From contig CM041465.1 in NCBI GenBank assembly GCA_023213395.1, forward strand, positions 231,949,741 through 232,013,740: a stretch of DNA of 64,000 nucleotides. Direction: 5' to 3'. The translations under genes and the position numbers were made by a program. The stretch is from Cycas panzhihuaensis. Its lineage: Eukaryota; Cycadophyta. The notes below the pieces were generated by a model, which was not told the DNA's origin, made no database searches, and worked only from the letters and a program-made list of their open reading frames with translations. Of the stretch, positions 22,099-33,381 are shown piece by piece (positions within the stretch are counted from its first letter, which is position 1; every line of letters begins with the position of its first letter).

Positions 22099-22447
22099 TG
22101 TTAAAAATATACACCTAGGACAACAACTCTAATATTAAGCTAAAATTATATAACCAAACAATAATCAAGACCATGAATTATGAAGCCATATAGATGAATA
22201 AATAAATATGTATAAATACACAACACAATATACTTATGTGAAATGATCACCTCAAAAATGTATTATGAAGAATTAGTACATATTTATAGGCATGCACCAC
22301 CTTATGATTATCTAATTATAATCTAGGAGTTTCTTAACTAGCCAATGACCAAATATATAAAGAAGTGTGTGCATTATGACCCCTTAGTGCACATCAAAGA
22401 AGAAATTACACCAATTTAATAATATATGGATCAATCATTATCTAACA
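22099..22447 (-). repeat. NA3 right LTR (5' LTR)
   Basis: Partner of 19819-20173. On the minus strand it starts TGTTAGATAATGATTG and ends TTTTTAACA beside the PBS. Confidence 0.82.
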
Positions 22448-22567
22448 CATACATGTAATGTGAATTATTAATGAATGAGAAAATTTGAAGGTAGACTAAT
22501 TTTACCTAAAATTTTCTATGTTTGTCATTCTTGTTTGGTTTACTTTATTCTTGTTTTAACTCACACA

Positions 22568-23444
22568 TAGAGTGCTATATCATTTCTACAAAGTTGTCAA
22601 TTGACTACCTTTTGTAAATGAGTGAGATGTTATTTAGCAATAGGAAAAAAAGTTAAGAACTACATATTTTGGATGCAAAAGTAGTATTATCTATTACTAA
22701 AATAAGTATATTTTGCCCTAATGCATTACTTAAAAACATTAAAAAGTGATACTATTTATAGCAATGCCCAATATATCATGAAATATAGTTTGCTCTATTA
22801 TATTATAAGGACATTTATTACAATTTTGTCTTATGAAGAGGGAACAATTAAAATTAGATTGCATCTTTCCTCAAGAATACCATTTATCTTGATGAGAAAA
22901 CTAGCCACTCATGAATGGCATTGAAAATTTCAAATTAGTACCAAATATTATTAATGGTGATCTTCAAAAGGAACTCCAAAATCGTGATTTCAAGATGGCC
23001 CATAAGCAAATGCATGAAAACATTTCTTTTATTCCTTTTTTTTTGGAAAAAAAAGAAAAGAAAAAGGGAAATCCCATGGGTATCGATATTAATTTTGTTG
23101 AATATATCCATCACAATAACTAAAATATAGTCATGTTGCTTCTTATTTTAAGCTAAACCACTCAAATAATCTAAAGAAATAAGTTTTTCCTAGTTGACAA
23201 AGAATCTAAAATGAAGCATAGTTAATTTTTTGTTTAAAGGTTTTGGATTGATTATGTAGAGTACATTGTTAAATTTATGTACATGCATTTGCATTAATGT
23301 TTAATAAACATATTTTACAAATATGGAAAAGATCTTTTTTACCCTTTTTGTTACAAATAAATAATTTGTTAAATAGAATAAATTATATATGTGATATAAC
23401 AAAAAAACTGGGGAGAGAACATTATCCCCACCATCCCATGAATG
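22568..23444. other. Unassigned, no gene recognised
   Basis: AT-rich sequence between the presumed end of Cop2 and GypF. Short frames at 22721-22924 and 22911-23123 match no family. A purine run GGAAAAAAAAGAAAAGAAAA lies near 23045. Confidence 0.5.
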
Positions 23445-23449
23445 ATTAT

Positions 23450-24269
23450 TGTTGGGGTTAAATTTGGTTTGCACATGCTTAGGATAATGAAAAATATGTT
23501 CAACTTGTGTCTAGTAGGATGGAATGAATGAAGGACAAGGCCAAGTAGATGTTAGTATGGACGAACGTATATCAGTATGGATTGAATATGCTGAAAAAAA
23601 AATGCTCTCAAAGAATGCAATACATGGTGTGTTTTGAATGAGAACACATTATAAATGGGAGTGCATTAGTAACACATATCAAAAAATGCATAAAATGCAT
23701 GCAATAGATGAAAAGACACATTCCATGACTAATGATGCCAATATTTTGTATACGAATGTACAACCATAATAATTAAGTATAGTCATTAATTAAGAATAAT
23801 AATAAAAGGGAGTTATGAAAGGGAATGATTAAGATCATAAGTCACAATTGTTCCTCTCAAAAGACACATAATTATGCATCTATAGCTCATTTTTCCACCT
23901 TGTTGGTGGTGAGGGTGTAATTAATGAATCTTGTGATATGTTTTCAAGGCTGAGAGTTGAGTGTGATGATCTCTAGTGATAAAAGAGACTGTTACACAGT
24001 ATTATTGCTTAATGAAATCAAAGTTATGAGGAAATATTATGCCATATACGTGAATCTGTTGCTTTGATGTTATGATGTTGTCATAATACTATGATTATAA
24101 TATTATACTATCGAGATGATGCTTGTGGTCCTTTGAAGTATGTGAGGATGAGTATATATATGTAAACGATGATATGGATATGCAATTCGCATGTTAAAAA
24201 TATCCTTAGGAACACCACACAAAAGTGGATCCTAACACAAGTGCTTACTAAATGAGAAGCAAGTCAACA
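23450..24269 (+). repeat. GypF 5' LTR (820 bp, internally shortened)
   Basis: Collinear with 54564-55965 at both ends: GGATGGAATGAATG near the start, and then AAGTCACAA, CATTTTTCCACCTTGTT, GAATGATCTTGTGATATG-like and ATATGGATATG stretches up to CAAGTCAACA. The middle third of the partner is missing. TTGGTTATATTTTATATG follows and would be the PBS; I cannot match it to a tRNA beyond TGGT. Confidence 0.72.
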
Positions 24270-24728
24270 TTGGTTATATTTTATATGCCCATTTATAAAA
24301 GGAGTGAACCAAGGTTTCACCTTATAGAACTTACATGTAAAAATCAAGGAATTCTAGTTGTCATAATGGTAGGTCATAACCAAGCCTTTGACAATCAAGG
24401 GACCTTCTATTGCACTAAAACAACCTTCGAAGGTGGGGAGCCACTTAAGCAACTTACGCCTAAGAGAATTCTAGAGCCTCTTAGACAAAAGACAATAAGA
24501 TAGGCAAATGAATAAAAAAAATGAATGAAGGAGCATGAATTCCATAAGAAACAACAAAACCAAGGGTCAATCTGTTAAGGAGTCTGAAGCAAGTGGAGCT
24601 TAGACACCCCTAAAACAAGATGAGGGACTTGGGGGACTAATGTTCTTAACACTAGGCTTGATTGTTTGATGTATTTAGTCCAAAAGTTGCACCTTTAGTC
24701 CCAAAATTATTAAAAGGAGGAGAAATTT

Positions 24729-26213
24729 ATGGAAAATGACAAAGGAGATTTAGGCAAAGAAGTGGAAATTCTAAAAGGAGTAATAAAAAAAGAGGATAAC
24801 ACTTCAAGGGAGGCAGAAGAAACCCTAGGCAAGGAGGAAGGATCAAGTAGAGATGGCAGCTTTAAAGGTATAAATAACAATGAGGAGATGTCATTTCAAA
24901 GAGAATAAATAACAATAAGGAGAAGGCAGAGGGAGGTCCCTTAACTTATTTAGAAAATCACTTTAGAAGGAAGTTATTTTAGGACACATCAATTAAATAA
25001 TTAGATCAGTAATTTGTAATTATGATACCATTGGTAATGTAGGTACTATGGTATGAGGAGCCTATTTAATTAAAGACACCATTTTATAATCCATTATTTG
25101 GAAGGGATAGTCTTAGGGGAGAGAGTTTGCTTGAATCAATGTTGAAACTTAGCGTAACTTTAGAGGAAGTTGTGTTGTCTATACCTCCAAAGATAGAAGT
25201 CAATCTGCCTATAATTCCTGAGAAGAGAGCTATAACACTTGTTTGTACCAAGATGGTAGATTTTAAGGAGTTTGGGAAGTTTATTTTTGATGATACAATA
25301 GATGTAAAAGAGCATGTATATCTATTCTAAAACTTAGTGAATGTAAAAAAAATAGCAAATGAAGATGAAATCAAGGTAAAGTTTGCACGTACATTATGGG
25401 GTGTACCATTAGTATGGTACAAGTAATCAAATTCATCAAATAAGACATGGGTAAATGCTAAAAAAGAATTTGAAGAAATGTTTTAAAATTTTAGAAAGAA
25501 TAAGGCAATAGACCTTGTGTTGAAGAAAATCTAGCAAATACATGGGGAACTAGTATTAACATATATAAACCACATAAATATCATAGCTAGCAATATGACA
25601 AAGAAAGCAAAGATTGTAGATTATAATATGAGGAATTATTTTTTCAAGGGTTTGAACAAAACTTCAAGGATAACAATAACAATAAATCCCTTGAAATCTT
25701 TCCAAAATACCTAAGAATTGGCACTTGAATTTAAGAAATATATGGATGCACAACTGGAAGGACAAGGTCAACTCTTTTTAAAACTTCAAGATGAAATTTA
25801 AGAACTAAAATGTTAATGTTACAGTAAATCTTATTTTAAAGTTAGAAAATCATTAGAGGCTTGAGAAGTACAATCTCTAAGGAAGGAAGTTGCAAGATTA
25901 AAGATGGAAGCACAAAATCCTATAGGAGATGAGGATGAAAAACGATAGAAGCAAAGGGAAAAGGAGTCTCGCATTAAAAACTTGCCACATATGTGACAAG
26001 AATTCTTATTTCATAAAAGAATGTAATTTGAACCCTAATAATAGTGTCATCATAAAACAAGACAAGTATTATCACTTATGTGATGTGGAAACCCATACTA
26101 TAAAGGAGTGTTATTTTAATCCTTATTGGAAGAACCACTTGAGTAGGGGAAGGGGAAGAGATGGCAATTCGACTAGAACTATGTATACCACTAAAACTAC
26201 ACTAAACACTTAA
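24729..26213 (+). pseudogene. GypF gag (Ty3/gypsy Retrotrans_gag type)
   Basis: Begins with a hydrophilic acidic segment (candidate ATG 24729) and shifts frame near 25100. The capsid core follows: FARTLWGVPLVWYK at about 25385-25426, then TWVNAKKEFEEMF at about 25450-25485 (the 'L.G.A..WY......W......F' pattern), and MRNYFFKGLNK near 25635. A helix-rich segment precedes two CCHC-type knuckles at about 25980-26120: CHICDKNSYFIKEC (His now Tyr) and YHLCDVETHTIKEC (first Cys now Tyr). An Arg/Gly tail, SRGRGRDGN, follows. Gag packages element RNA. The knuckle spacing is intact, but each has lost one ligand. Confidence 0.75.
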
Positions 26214-26757
26214 AGGAAACTACCAATGGCATGTTATTTAATTTGTTTGGAATTTTTCCATTAGAAATTAGAGTGATTAGTGAATAAAGTACATGAAAAA
26301 TGCCCCTTTTGTGCAAGAATTGTGGGCCTTATACTCTCTTTCCCCCCTTCCCCCCTTCCCCCCCCCTGTCCCAAAGAAAAAAAAAAAGATGTCCTTAGAA
26401 TGTTGGTGAGGATGGAAAACTTGGCTAAGCAACTATTACTAAATAATCAATTATCACAAGTAATCCAGTGGCTAAAAATCATAGTATCACAAGTTCAAAA
26501 CACTTAAGAAATATGTAAGGTTGTAGAAGAAACAATGGCAATAAACAACCTAAGAGTTATGGAATATTATAGCTAGCATTGAAAAATGGTGATAGAAACT
26601 TCTATGTGTATAACTAGTCACAAAAAGCACATGGAGTAAATACACTAACTATTATAATATGAGAATTATCCCCAATGTAAATCATAATATGGAGTTTGAA
26701 AATATGGATAATTGTGAAAACACAAATGAGCATTATTATGAGGATGACAATGATGAA
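26214..26757 (+). other. GypF interior: C-rich tract and acidic coding remnant
   Basis: A pyrimidine tract with C runs at about 26341-26369 is followed by an A run. The part before GypB reads NTNEHYYEDDNDE, an acidic Asn/Asp-rich stretch that seems to continue after GypB at 32624 (GEDFYYYE). I see no catalytic domain. Confidence 0.4.
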
Positions 26758-27066
26758 TGTTGTACATCTAACAACTCAAGTTAACTAACTTAGGTTAATA
26801 GTAGTTAATTAGGTTAATTTAAATTTAGGCTAAAGATATCAAAAGGTGGGAAGCATGAATAAATACGACCCAATTATTTGTATATATAGGCATTTCTCCT
26901 TTGTGTAAAGAATGTGACTTTGTTCTCTAATCAATAAGAACTATTTCTGGGGAGTTTTAAATAAGACTATTGGCTTACTGAAAACCCACCCTAAGTGTCC
27001 AATTCTTCTAAAGGCAAACAATCCAAAGAATAGGAATCAAATCAGGTAGCAGAATACATCACTACA
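26758..27066 (+). repeat. GypB 5' LTR (309 bp)
   Basis: Starts TGTTGTACATCTAACAACTC and ends CATCACTACA, followed two bases on by the PBS TAGTATCAGATT. It shares TTTGTGTAAAGAA, CTAATCAATAAGAACT and TACTGAAAACC with the 3' LTR. A TATATATAGG box is at 26880-26889. Confidence 0.87.
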
Positions 27067-27599
27067 AGTAGTATCAGATTTCAAGATCCTTAATAGTCTT
27101 CCTTTGCATTTTAATTTTATTATATGTTTTGTCATTTTATAAGCATATTGTATTATTTGTAATCATATTATTTTTGTCTCTTTCTACTTCATTTTGCCTC
27201 TGATTTTTCACTTTGTATATTTGTGTGTTATCTCTTTTACCTTCCATCATTTGCTTGTTTAGTTCTCTCATCATAACAATCTCATATGTCATCATAGTAG
27301 TCTCATGCATATTTTTTTGCCTTCTATCACTTCTTGGATGCCTTCTTCAACTAAGCATTCATCTTACAAGCTTCTGAACTTTTCATCATCATCATTATTC
27401 CATCACCATAGCTTCCTTTGTCGTTGGTGTTACATTTGAACTGCGATTTGCTATCATCATTTGTTGTCTAATCTACATTCATCATCATGACCAAATAGTT
27501 CACTTGACCCTAAACTTATGTCTTACATAAGTTTACATATCAAATAATTCACATTAGAATATTCTCATTTGAAATACTCTCTTTTTAAATTCAAAGAGA

Positions 27600-27632
27600 A
27601 ATAAGAGAGAGAAGAAGAAGAAGAAGAAGAAA
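27600..27632. repeat. (GAA)n microsatellite in the GypB leader
   Basis: GAGAGAGAAG followed by about seven GAA units between the GypB PBS and gag. It is a purine-only tract. Confidence 0.85.
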
Positions 27633-27935
27633 TAAAATCAACTCTCGCCTAAGTGCATGATATGTTCTCTACTAAATCATTTCAACTCACACTCTAGTAG
27701 GCTTGTTGTGGTGTTTACTATTTATATTCCTACCCTTCTTCATTTTCTAGTATCGATCCCTTTGTGTTCTCACCTTCTTCTGACCCCTTGAGTTCTAGAA
27801 ACCACCTTATTTCCCATATATAATTCCACCTCCTTGTGACCTATACCTTGTCTATAGTTCTTCACAACCAATTCAAATGCTCATAATCTTAAGAACTAAG
27901 AAATCCTTCTAGTTCTAAAGCTTAGACTAAGAATT

Positions 27936-28790
27936 ATGAAAGACACTATAGTTTATTATACGAAACAATCAAGGATGGCCAACATAGATGAGTTTGGCAA
28001 AGATATAATTGCCCATCTTAATGCCATTAAAAAATGGATGAAGTTGACAAATAACAATATTTATAAGCTTATGTCTAAGCAAGTAAAACTTAAGCCTAAA
28101 TCTCTTGATCCTCATCCTAATCTGGGCAACTCTAGTGAAAAACATTGTCTGGTATAAGAATTAGCTCACTGTTCTTAATTTAGTATTAAGGGCTCAATAG
28201 GTTTTGGTGAATGGATTTTTAAACTCATAGAAACATTCAAGGATATCCCCATTAATGGGCAAGTTAACCAAACCAAATTTGTTATCAACTATATGGAAGA
28301 ACATATTTATATATATGCTAAAAAATGGTACTCTAATCAAAACTTTATCCTTTAGGATGACTTTGTTGATATTGTCTATAAATACATTAAAGAGCTAACT
28401 CTACATTGTGTAAGGTTTAGCTCTCTCGTCATCTCTAGTGTGACTCCTTAGTTGAAGATTTCCTTTAAATTCTTTGAAAAGCTATAACTTAAGATAACCA
28501 TTTATGATTAAGAGGCTACCCAGTTTTACCAAGCCAATCTATGGCCTAATCTTAGCATTGAGGTCAAAATGTTCCAACTAGACTCCTTAGAGAAGACCAT
28601 TTACCTTACTAGACAAGTTGAGGTTAGATAACAAACATAGTCTCCTCACTATATTCCTCCTAGTCAACATTTTCCCTTAGAAATCGACCCTTACGTATAA
28701 CTCATTTAGCAGACCTTGAAAAACTAGCCCAAAGTAAAACTATAAATGATGTTGTGATAAGTGGGTTCATGGCCATCTCAAAGTATGCCC
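27936..28790 (+). pseudogene. GypB gag
   Basis: Opens at ATG 27936 with a helical segment. The capsid-like region follows: a GFGEWIFKLIETFKD-type stretch at about 28200-28245, and then KKWYSNQNFI and DDFVDIVYKYIKEL at about 28320-28395, fitting 'A..W...........W..f...l...F'. A degraded knuckle CDKWVHGHLKVC lies at about 28755-28790, where one internal Cys is Trp but GH and the last Cys remain. There are many stops. Confidence 0.72.
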
Positions 28791-28949
28791 AAAGTGGAAT
28801 TAGTTATATGTAGTAGAGGCTAAGTTGGATGAAGATAAACCCAATATTCTTGATGAATAACCACCTCTTAAAGAGTAACCACTACTAAAGGATGGGCAAC
28901 TAATTATCTCTTTAGTAGTAACATTTGCCATATAATAACTTGACACTAT

Positions 28950-29090
28950 TGAACTATAAGGGTTCCTATGCAAACAAAAAGTCATCATGTTCATCGACCC
29001 AAGCAACCTGCATAATTTTATAAACACCAAAATTATAATTCACTTGGGCCTAACAAGTCCAAGACATTTCATATACCGGTGCTAGGTGAC
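28950..29090 (+). pseudogene. GypB aspartic protease site
   Basis: VIMFIDPSNLHNFINTKI at about 28981-29034 matches the gypsy protease pattern 'vLIDSGATHNFI'. The catalytic Asp is kept, but the Ser-Gly-Ala that shapes the active site is changed. A stop occurs 5' of it and the flap region is unclear. Confidence 0.72.
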
Positions 29091-29479
29091 TGATAAATTA
29101 ATTATAATGGAGAACCTACCAACCAACAACCTCAAATCAACACCCTTACCTTCTACATTTATAATTATGCCTTTCTTATTATAACCCTAGATGTGGTCTT
29201 ATGGGTTGAATAACTTATAAAATTGGGCATCTATGCATTAAATCATGATCAAAATTTCATCTACTTTTGCTAAGATGGTATACTTCATTAATTTTTTGGA
29301 ATTTCCATGCCCATATTTAAAGTCATTTTGGCATTAAAATTGGATAAATTACTCAATAAAGTGCATGTCAAATTTATAGCCCAATTATTTTTTATAAAAA
29401 AGTATCCAATAGAGGATACCATTAATATAAATCAAGCAAGTGACCTCCAAAATCTCCTACAATGACATGAACTAGTCTT

Positions 29480-30335
29480 TCAACATTTGCCAACTAGATT
29501 GCCCCCTAATCATGGCATGGAGCATATTGATGAGATTAAACCTAAAGAAGGATTAGTTTTAGTTCACCCTTATAGATATTACCACAAATAGAATACTAAA
29601 ATTTAATGACTTACTAATAACCTTTTGGATTCTGGAGTCATTATTAATAGGAAAAGTCCTTATGCAACCCTCATTGTTTTAGCTCAAAAGAAAGATGGGT
29701 CCTTTTGCCTCTATATGGACTATCAATGATTGAATTCAATCATAATAAAAAGTAAATATCCCATTCCTAAAATGGATGACAACATTAATGAGCTTCATGG
29801 TGAAACATTCTTTCCAAATTTGATCATCAACTTGAGTACTATCAAATACTTATTAGGTTGTAAGTTTATGTAAAACTAATTTTTCAAACTCAATAAGGAC
29901 TATTTGGATTTAAAGTCATGCCTTTTGACCTTACAAATGTGTTGGCTACCTTCTAAACAATCATAAACAAGTTACTAACCCCTTGTTTGTGTGAATTTAT
30001 AATGGTTTTCCTTAATGATATTCTAGTATATAGTAAAAGTTAGCAATAACTTTGTCACCTAGATAAAGTCTTGGATATCTTGAGTTGAAACAAATTATTT
30101 ACCAAACAATCCAAATATCATTTTGACAAGTAAACCCTTGAGTATTCAGGGCACACCATCTATATTCATAGAGTACGTATAGATCCTAATAAAATTCAAG
30201 CCATTTTGGATTGGACCGCCTGAACCACCCTTACTACTCTACATGGGTTTTTAAGCCTTATAGGCTTTAACATAAATATCACCAACATTGCTCTTCCATT
30301 ACAACCCTTTTTACTCACATTTGTTAAAAATAAAC
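29480..30335 (+). pseudogene. GypB reverse transcriptase
   Basis: RLPPNHGMEHIDEI starts the domain at about 29490. SPYATLIVLAQKKDGSF and PIPKMDDNINELHGE lie at about 29658-29810. The active-site strand is FLNDILVYS (about 30008-30034), where the first Asp of the pair is Asn (AAT 30014-30016). A thumb segment follows with LEYSGHTI and RIDPNKIQAILDW at about 30130-30215. Stops and frameshifts lie between motifs. Confidence 0.88.
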
Positions 30336-30795
30336 TTTTCAATAGCCAGACAAGTTTGAGCAAGCATTTTTCAAATTAAAGGCTTCTATTATCTCTACTC
30401 TAGTCCCTGCCATGTCTAAATTTTCCAAACTATTTGAACTCCATTATGATTCTTTTGGATCTAGGCTCAACATCATTCTTATACAAAAAAATCAACCCAT
30501 TGCATTTGAAAACAAAAAACTTAATATCTGTGAGCAAACCTCCCTAACATATAATAAAAAAATGCTAGCTATTCTCTATGCCTTAGCCAAGTGTCACCAA
30601 TATCTTCTTAGCAATAAATTCATTGTTTATACTGACCATCATAGTTTTAAGTATCTTCTTCAACAACCTACATTATTAGAACTACAACAAAAATAACTTA
30701 TAAAATTATAAGACATTAATTTTGACATTGTCTATAAAAAAGGAAAAGAAAATATAGTGATTTATAATCTATCTTATAGATTTAAATAAAAATTG
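30336..30795 (+). pseudogene. GypB RNase H
   Basis: A 95-codon stretch is open (30412-30696). It contains FELHYDSFGSRLNIIL (first Asp), QPIAFENKKL, TYNKKMLAILYALAKCHQYL (the usual Glu is Lys), and VYTDHHSFKYLLQQ (Asp of TDH kept). YKKGKENIVIY near 30735 is the gypsy RNase H end signature, with Ala-Asp changed. Confidence 0.87.
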
Positions 30796-31084
30796 TATGG
30801 TGTAATTTTTATTGCCTTAGCCTATTTGGATCAACAAACTGCATTCTAAATGTAGTGATGATCCTATCTCTAACACCAAAAATCTAGGGTTATTTATAGG
30901 GGAAGAAACCATTGAACTAATCCCTTTATGGGCAAACTTTTCTCTACAAAAGTCATTTATTTATTGTAATCTTCAACATTAAAGGACACTATACTCAGAG
31001 AAGGGAATGCCACTTTGTCTACAAGGCCTTTAGGATTTGACAAAATAGATGATGAAATTCATATATCATTTTATTAATAAGGTC

Positions 31085-32230
31085 AAAAAAAGGATATCCA
31101 GAATTTCATTGTAGCATGTGATATTTGTTAGCACCAAAAGGTAGAAACAATGAAACTACTTATGATCTCCTTTAGCCACTGCCAATTCCAAGTCACAAAT
31201 GGATAGATATTAACATGGACTCCATCACTAGGTTGCCTAAATCAATAAGCATAGATACCATCCTAGTCGTTACGGATCGCCTCATAAAGTGTTTATATTT
31301 CATTCCATTGAAAAGCACCTTATTTGCATTTCACACCATCAATTTATTCATGAAGAACATCCACTGCCTCCATGGCTTTCCTAAGACAATTATTAGTGAT
31401 CGAGACCTAAAATTTACAAGTACCTTCTAGCCAGAATTCTTTCAATGGACAGACACTCAACTAAATATAAGTATAACTTACTAACCATAGATAAATGACT
31501 AAGTAAAGGTTGCAAACAAATGTCTTGAAGGATACTTTCATTATTTCACAAGTGACAAATAATATCAATTGATATAGTGGGTACAACTTGTTAAATATTG
31601 GTATAAAACATCTTATCATTATATGATTAAGACGTTCCATTTCCTTGCACTCTATGGATACTACCACCAAACATATATACTACCTTTCAAAATGCATCTA
31701 AGGCCTCAGTAGTTGAATAACTCTAAAAGCAAACTATTGATCTACTATGAGCACTTAAGGATAACTTGCATTTTGCCTAAAATTATATAAAATAACACAT
31801 TGACCAACATTGCTCAAACATATAGTTTAATATGAGCAACTGGGTTTTTGCCCTCTTACAACCTTATAAGCAATCATCATTAAAGTCATCCAAGAAGAAA
31901 ATGACACCTTGACATTATGAGCCATTTTAAATCATGCACAAATTGGCTATGTTGTCTATACTTTGATATGCTTAGTGTTTGGATTCATAAAATCTTCATT
32001 GTTTCTAGACTCAAACTAAAGGTAGGCTCTCAAGTTATTCCACAAATTGAATTATATGTTCTTGATGAAGAGGATCAAGTCCTTATTCTTAAAGGCATCA
32101 TGAACACTTGTAATAAGAACTTATGAGAAAAGACAATGAAGGATACCTGATTAATTAAAAATCCCTTCCAAAAGTAGATGTCACATGGGAGGACAAAGTT
32201 ATTTTCTAGAAAATTTCTAATCTCCCCATG
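31085..32230 (+). pseudogene. GypB integrase and chromodomain
   Basis: The Cys part of the HHCC finger (CDICQ-like) falls near 31120. The core has MDSITRLPKS at about 31218 (first Asp), DTILVVTDRLIK, ISDRDLKFTSTF at about 31395 (second Asp) and VKVANKCLEGY at about 31503, where the third acidic residue is Lys (AAG 31506-31508). The C-terminal domain runs to about 32050. A chromodomain at about 32125-32230 reads GYLIN, stop, KSLPKVDVTWEDKVIF, i.e. the 'YLVKWK......TWE' pattern with Trp lost to a stop. Confidence 0.85.
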
Positions 32231-32269
32231 CTTTGAAGGCAAAGTATTTCCAAAGGGGGGGGGGGGGCT

Positions 32270-32379
32270 TATTACACAGCTAACAACTTAGGTTAATTAA
32301 TTTAGACTAATAGTGGTTAATTAAGCTAATTTAAACTTAGGTGGGAGATACCAAAATGTGAGAAGTATGAATGAATGAA

Positions 32380-32447
<68 letters not shown>

Positions 32448-32618
32448 CATTTTTCCTTTGTGTAAAGAACATAACTTTATTTTCTAATCAATAAGAACTC
32501 TCTTTATGGAGTTATAAATAAAACGATTAGCCTACTGAAAACCTTCAATTCTTAGTTCTTCTAAAGACAAATAATTTGGAGAATAGGAATTAAATCTAGT
32601 ATTATAATACATTGCTTA
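32270..32618 (+). repeat. GypB 3' LTR (349 bp) with expanded microsatellite
   Basis: Starts TATTACACAGCTAAC (TG decayed to TA) right after the G-rich polypurine tract and ends just before the second ATGAA copy. It is about 40 bp longer than the 5' LTR because of a CT/AC repeat at 32382-32450. Confidence 0.87.
32382..32450. repeat. (CT)n(AC)n compound microsatellite
   Basis: About 25 CT units followed by about 9 AC units inside the GypB 3' LTR. The matching site in the 5' LTR (about 26868-26892) has no such repeat, so it arose after insertion. Confidence 0.95.
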
Positions 32619-32623
32619 ATGAA

Positions 32624-32988
32624 TATCAAAGCATAGTTAATGGTGAGGATTTTTATTATTATGAATGAAGTAGAATGTAAAAAATAATATTTTAATATTA
32701 ATGATGACTTCAAGGAAACTTGTCCTAATAATGGTGAAAATTATAAAGGAGATAGCATGAATGATGACCATAATTGTATAAGTCATAGTGGAAAAAAAGA
32801 AGATTGATTTAGGGGCAATAAGAAGAAACTAACAAAACATGCCATACTAAGGAAAAGGTAGAAAAGACAGAGCATGACTACCATGTCAAGATATCATATT
32901 TCAAAAAAGGTGATCAAGGATTATTCTACATCATCAAATTTTAGACATATCTCAAAAAATAAAAAATAAGATAGTTAGGACCATGTTA
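32624..32988 (+). other. GypF interior between GypB and GypC
   Basis: Continues the acidic gag-adjacent segment (GEDFYYYE and, after a frameshift, ETCPNNGENYKGDSMNDD). No enzyme domain. It ends in the target site GACCA (32989-32993) of GypC. Confidence 0.45.
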
Positions 32989-32993
32989 CAAAC

Positions 32994-33367
32994 CACTTAC
33001 CACTAAGCAAAAATAGTTAAGCTACCACTTTACTAAAGATACTTGGATGGTTAATGATAACCATTAACCTTTGTGCGCAGGACGCTTATGTCCACCAATA
33101 GAAATTAAGGCCATTTTTCCTGCCAATTATATCTTGTACAAAAGGGCCTTTCTTACCTATTTATGGCCAAGTGTGTCGTTGAATCTTATTACTATTTTGG
33201 AGGTTGTATTTCAATACCCCCTTTTGATAATTTCTTATGCTCTCTTAGTAAACTTGTGAGTTCATCTTTGTAATTCATCTTTCAAGTTATAATAAAGTGT
33301 TGTTATATTATCTAATATTTGTGTGTTTGTGCTTAGGTTGGAGAATTATTAGAGAAAGCTCATCCCA
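32994..33367 (+). repeat. GypC 5' LTR (374 bp)
   Basis: Starts TGTTACAAACC and ends CATCCCA, with PBS TGGTATTAAAGC two bases later (33370-33381). It shares GGATGGTTA, CACCATTAACC-like, GAAATTAAGGC and TTGGAGAATTATTAGA with 52178-52574. A TATATCTTGTACAAA stretch is the same in both copies. Confidence 0.88.
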
Positions 33368-33381
33368 AGTGGTATTAAAGC

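Larger units (their letters stand above)
19819..22447 (-). mobile_element. NA3: minus-strand non-autonomous LTR element in the Cop2 LTR
   Basis: Direct LTRs at 19819-20173 (355 bp) and 22099-22447 (349 bp) flank 1.9 kb without recognisable coding. On the minus strand the right LTR ends TTTTTAACA, followed by TGACATCAAAGCCTG, a PBS like that of NA2. The left LTR is preceded by the purine tract CATTAAAGGGGGGGA. Flanks CCTAT and CACAT match only 3 of 5, so the duplication is not proven, but Cop2 LTR sequence plausibly continues across. Small size and lack of pol make it a non-autonomous element, probably of the same lineage as NA2. Confidence 0.8.
15595..22567 (+). mobile_element. Cop2: heavily decayed Ty1/copia element, 3' LTR split by NA3
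   Basis: Plus-strand copia in canonical order: gag, protease, integrase, RT, RNase H, polypurine tract (AAGGGGGAG, about 19597-19605) and 3' LTR from 19606. The LTR is interrupted by NA3 at 19818/22448 and continues with ACATGTAATGTGAATTATTAATGAATG, typical of the LTR's R/U5 region. The right end near 22567 is a guess at a CA in ACTCACACA. No 5' LTR was found. Stops and frameshifts occur every few dozen codons. The catalytic residues are replaced in a consistent way (see the pol entries). Confidence 0.82.
26758..32618 (+). mobile_element. GypB: full-length decayed chromovirus inside GypF
   Basis: 5861 bp with LTRs at 26758-27066 and 32270-32618 and an exact target duplication ATGAA (26753-26757 and 32619-32623). 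The PBS near 27069 reads TAGTATCAGATT, close to the initiator-Met type. The order is gag, protease, RT, RNase H, integrase, chromodomain, then a polypurine tract with 13 consecutive G (32255-32267). It carries stops throughout, and the RT and integrase active sites each have a substituted acidic residue. Confidence 0.9.

Noticed and set aside
27060-27935. Pyrimidine-rich CATCAT/CTTC stretches considered as a promoter or gene
   Set aside because: They lie between the GypB PBS and gag and are read best as an untranslated leader of low complexity.
28800-29030. Minus-strand 76-codon frame
   Set aside because: Antisense to GypB protease, which has a recognisable active-site strand on the plus strand.
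32251-32269. G13 run as a possible G-quadruplex or regulatory element
   Set aside because: It sits exactly at the GypB polypurine tract before the 3' LTR, which explains it; homopolymer length may also be slippage.
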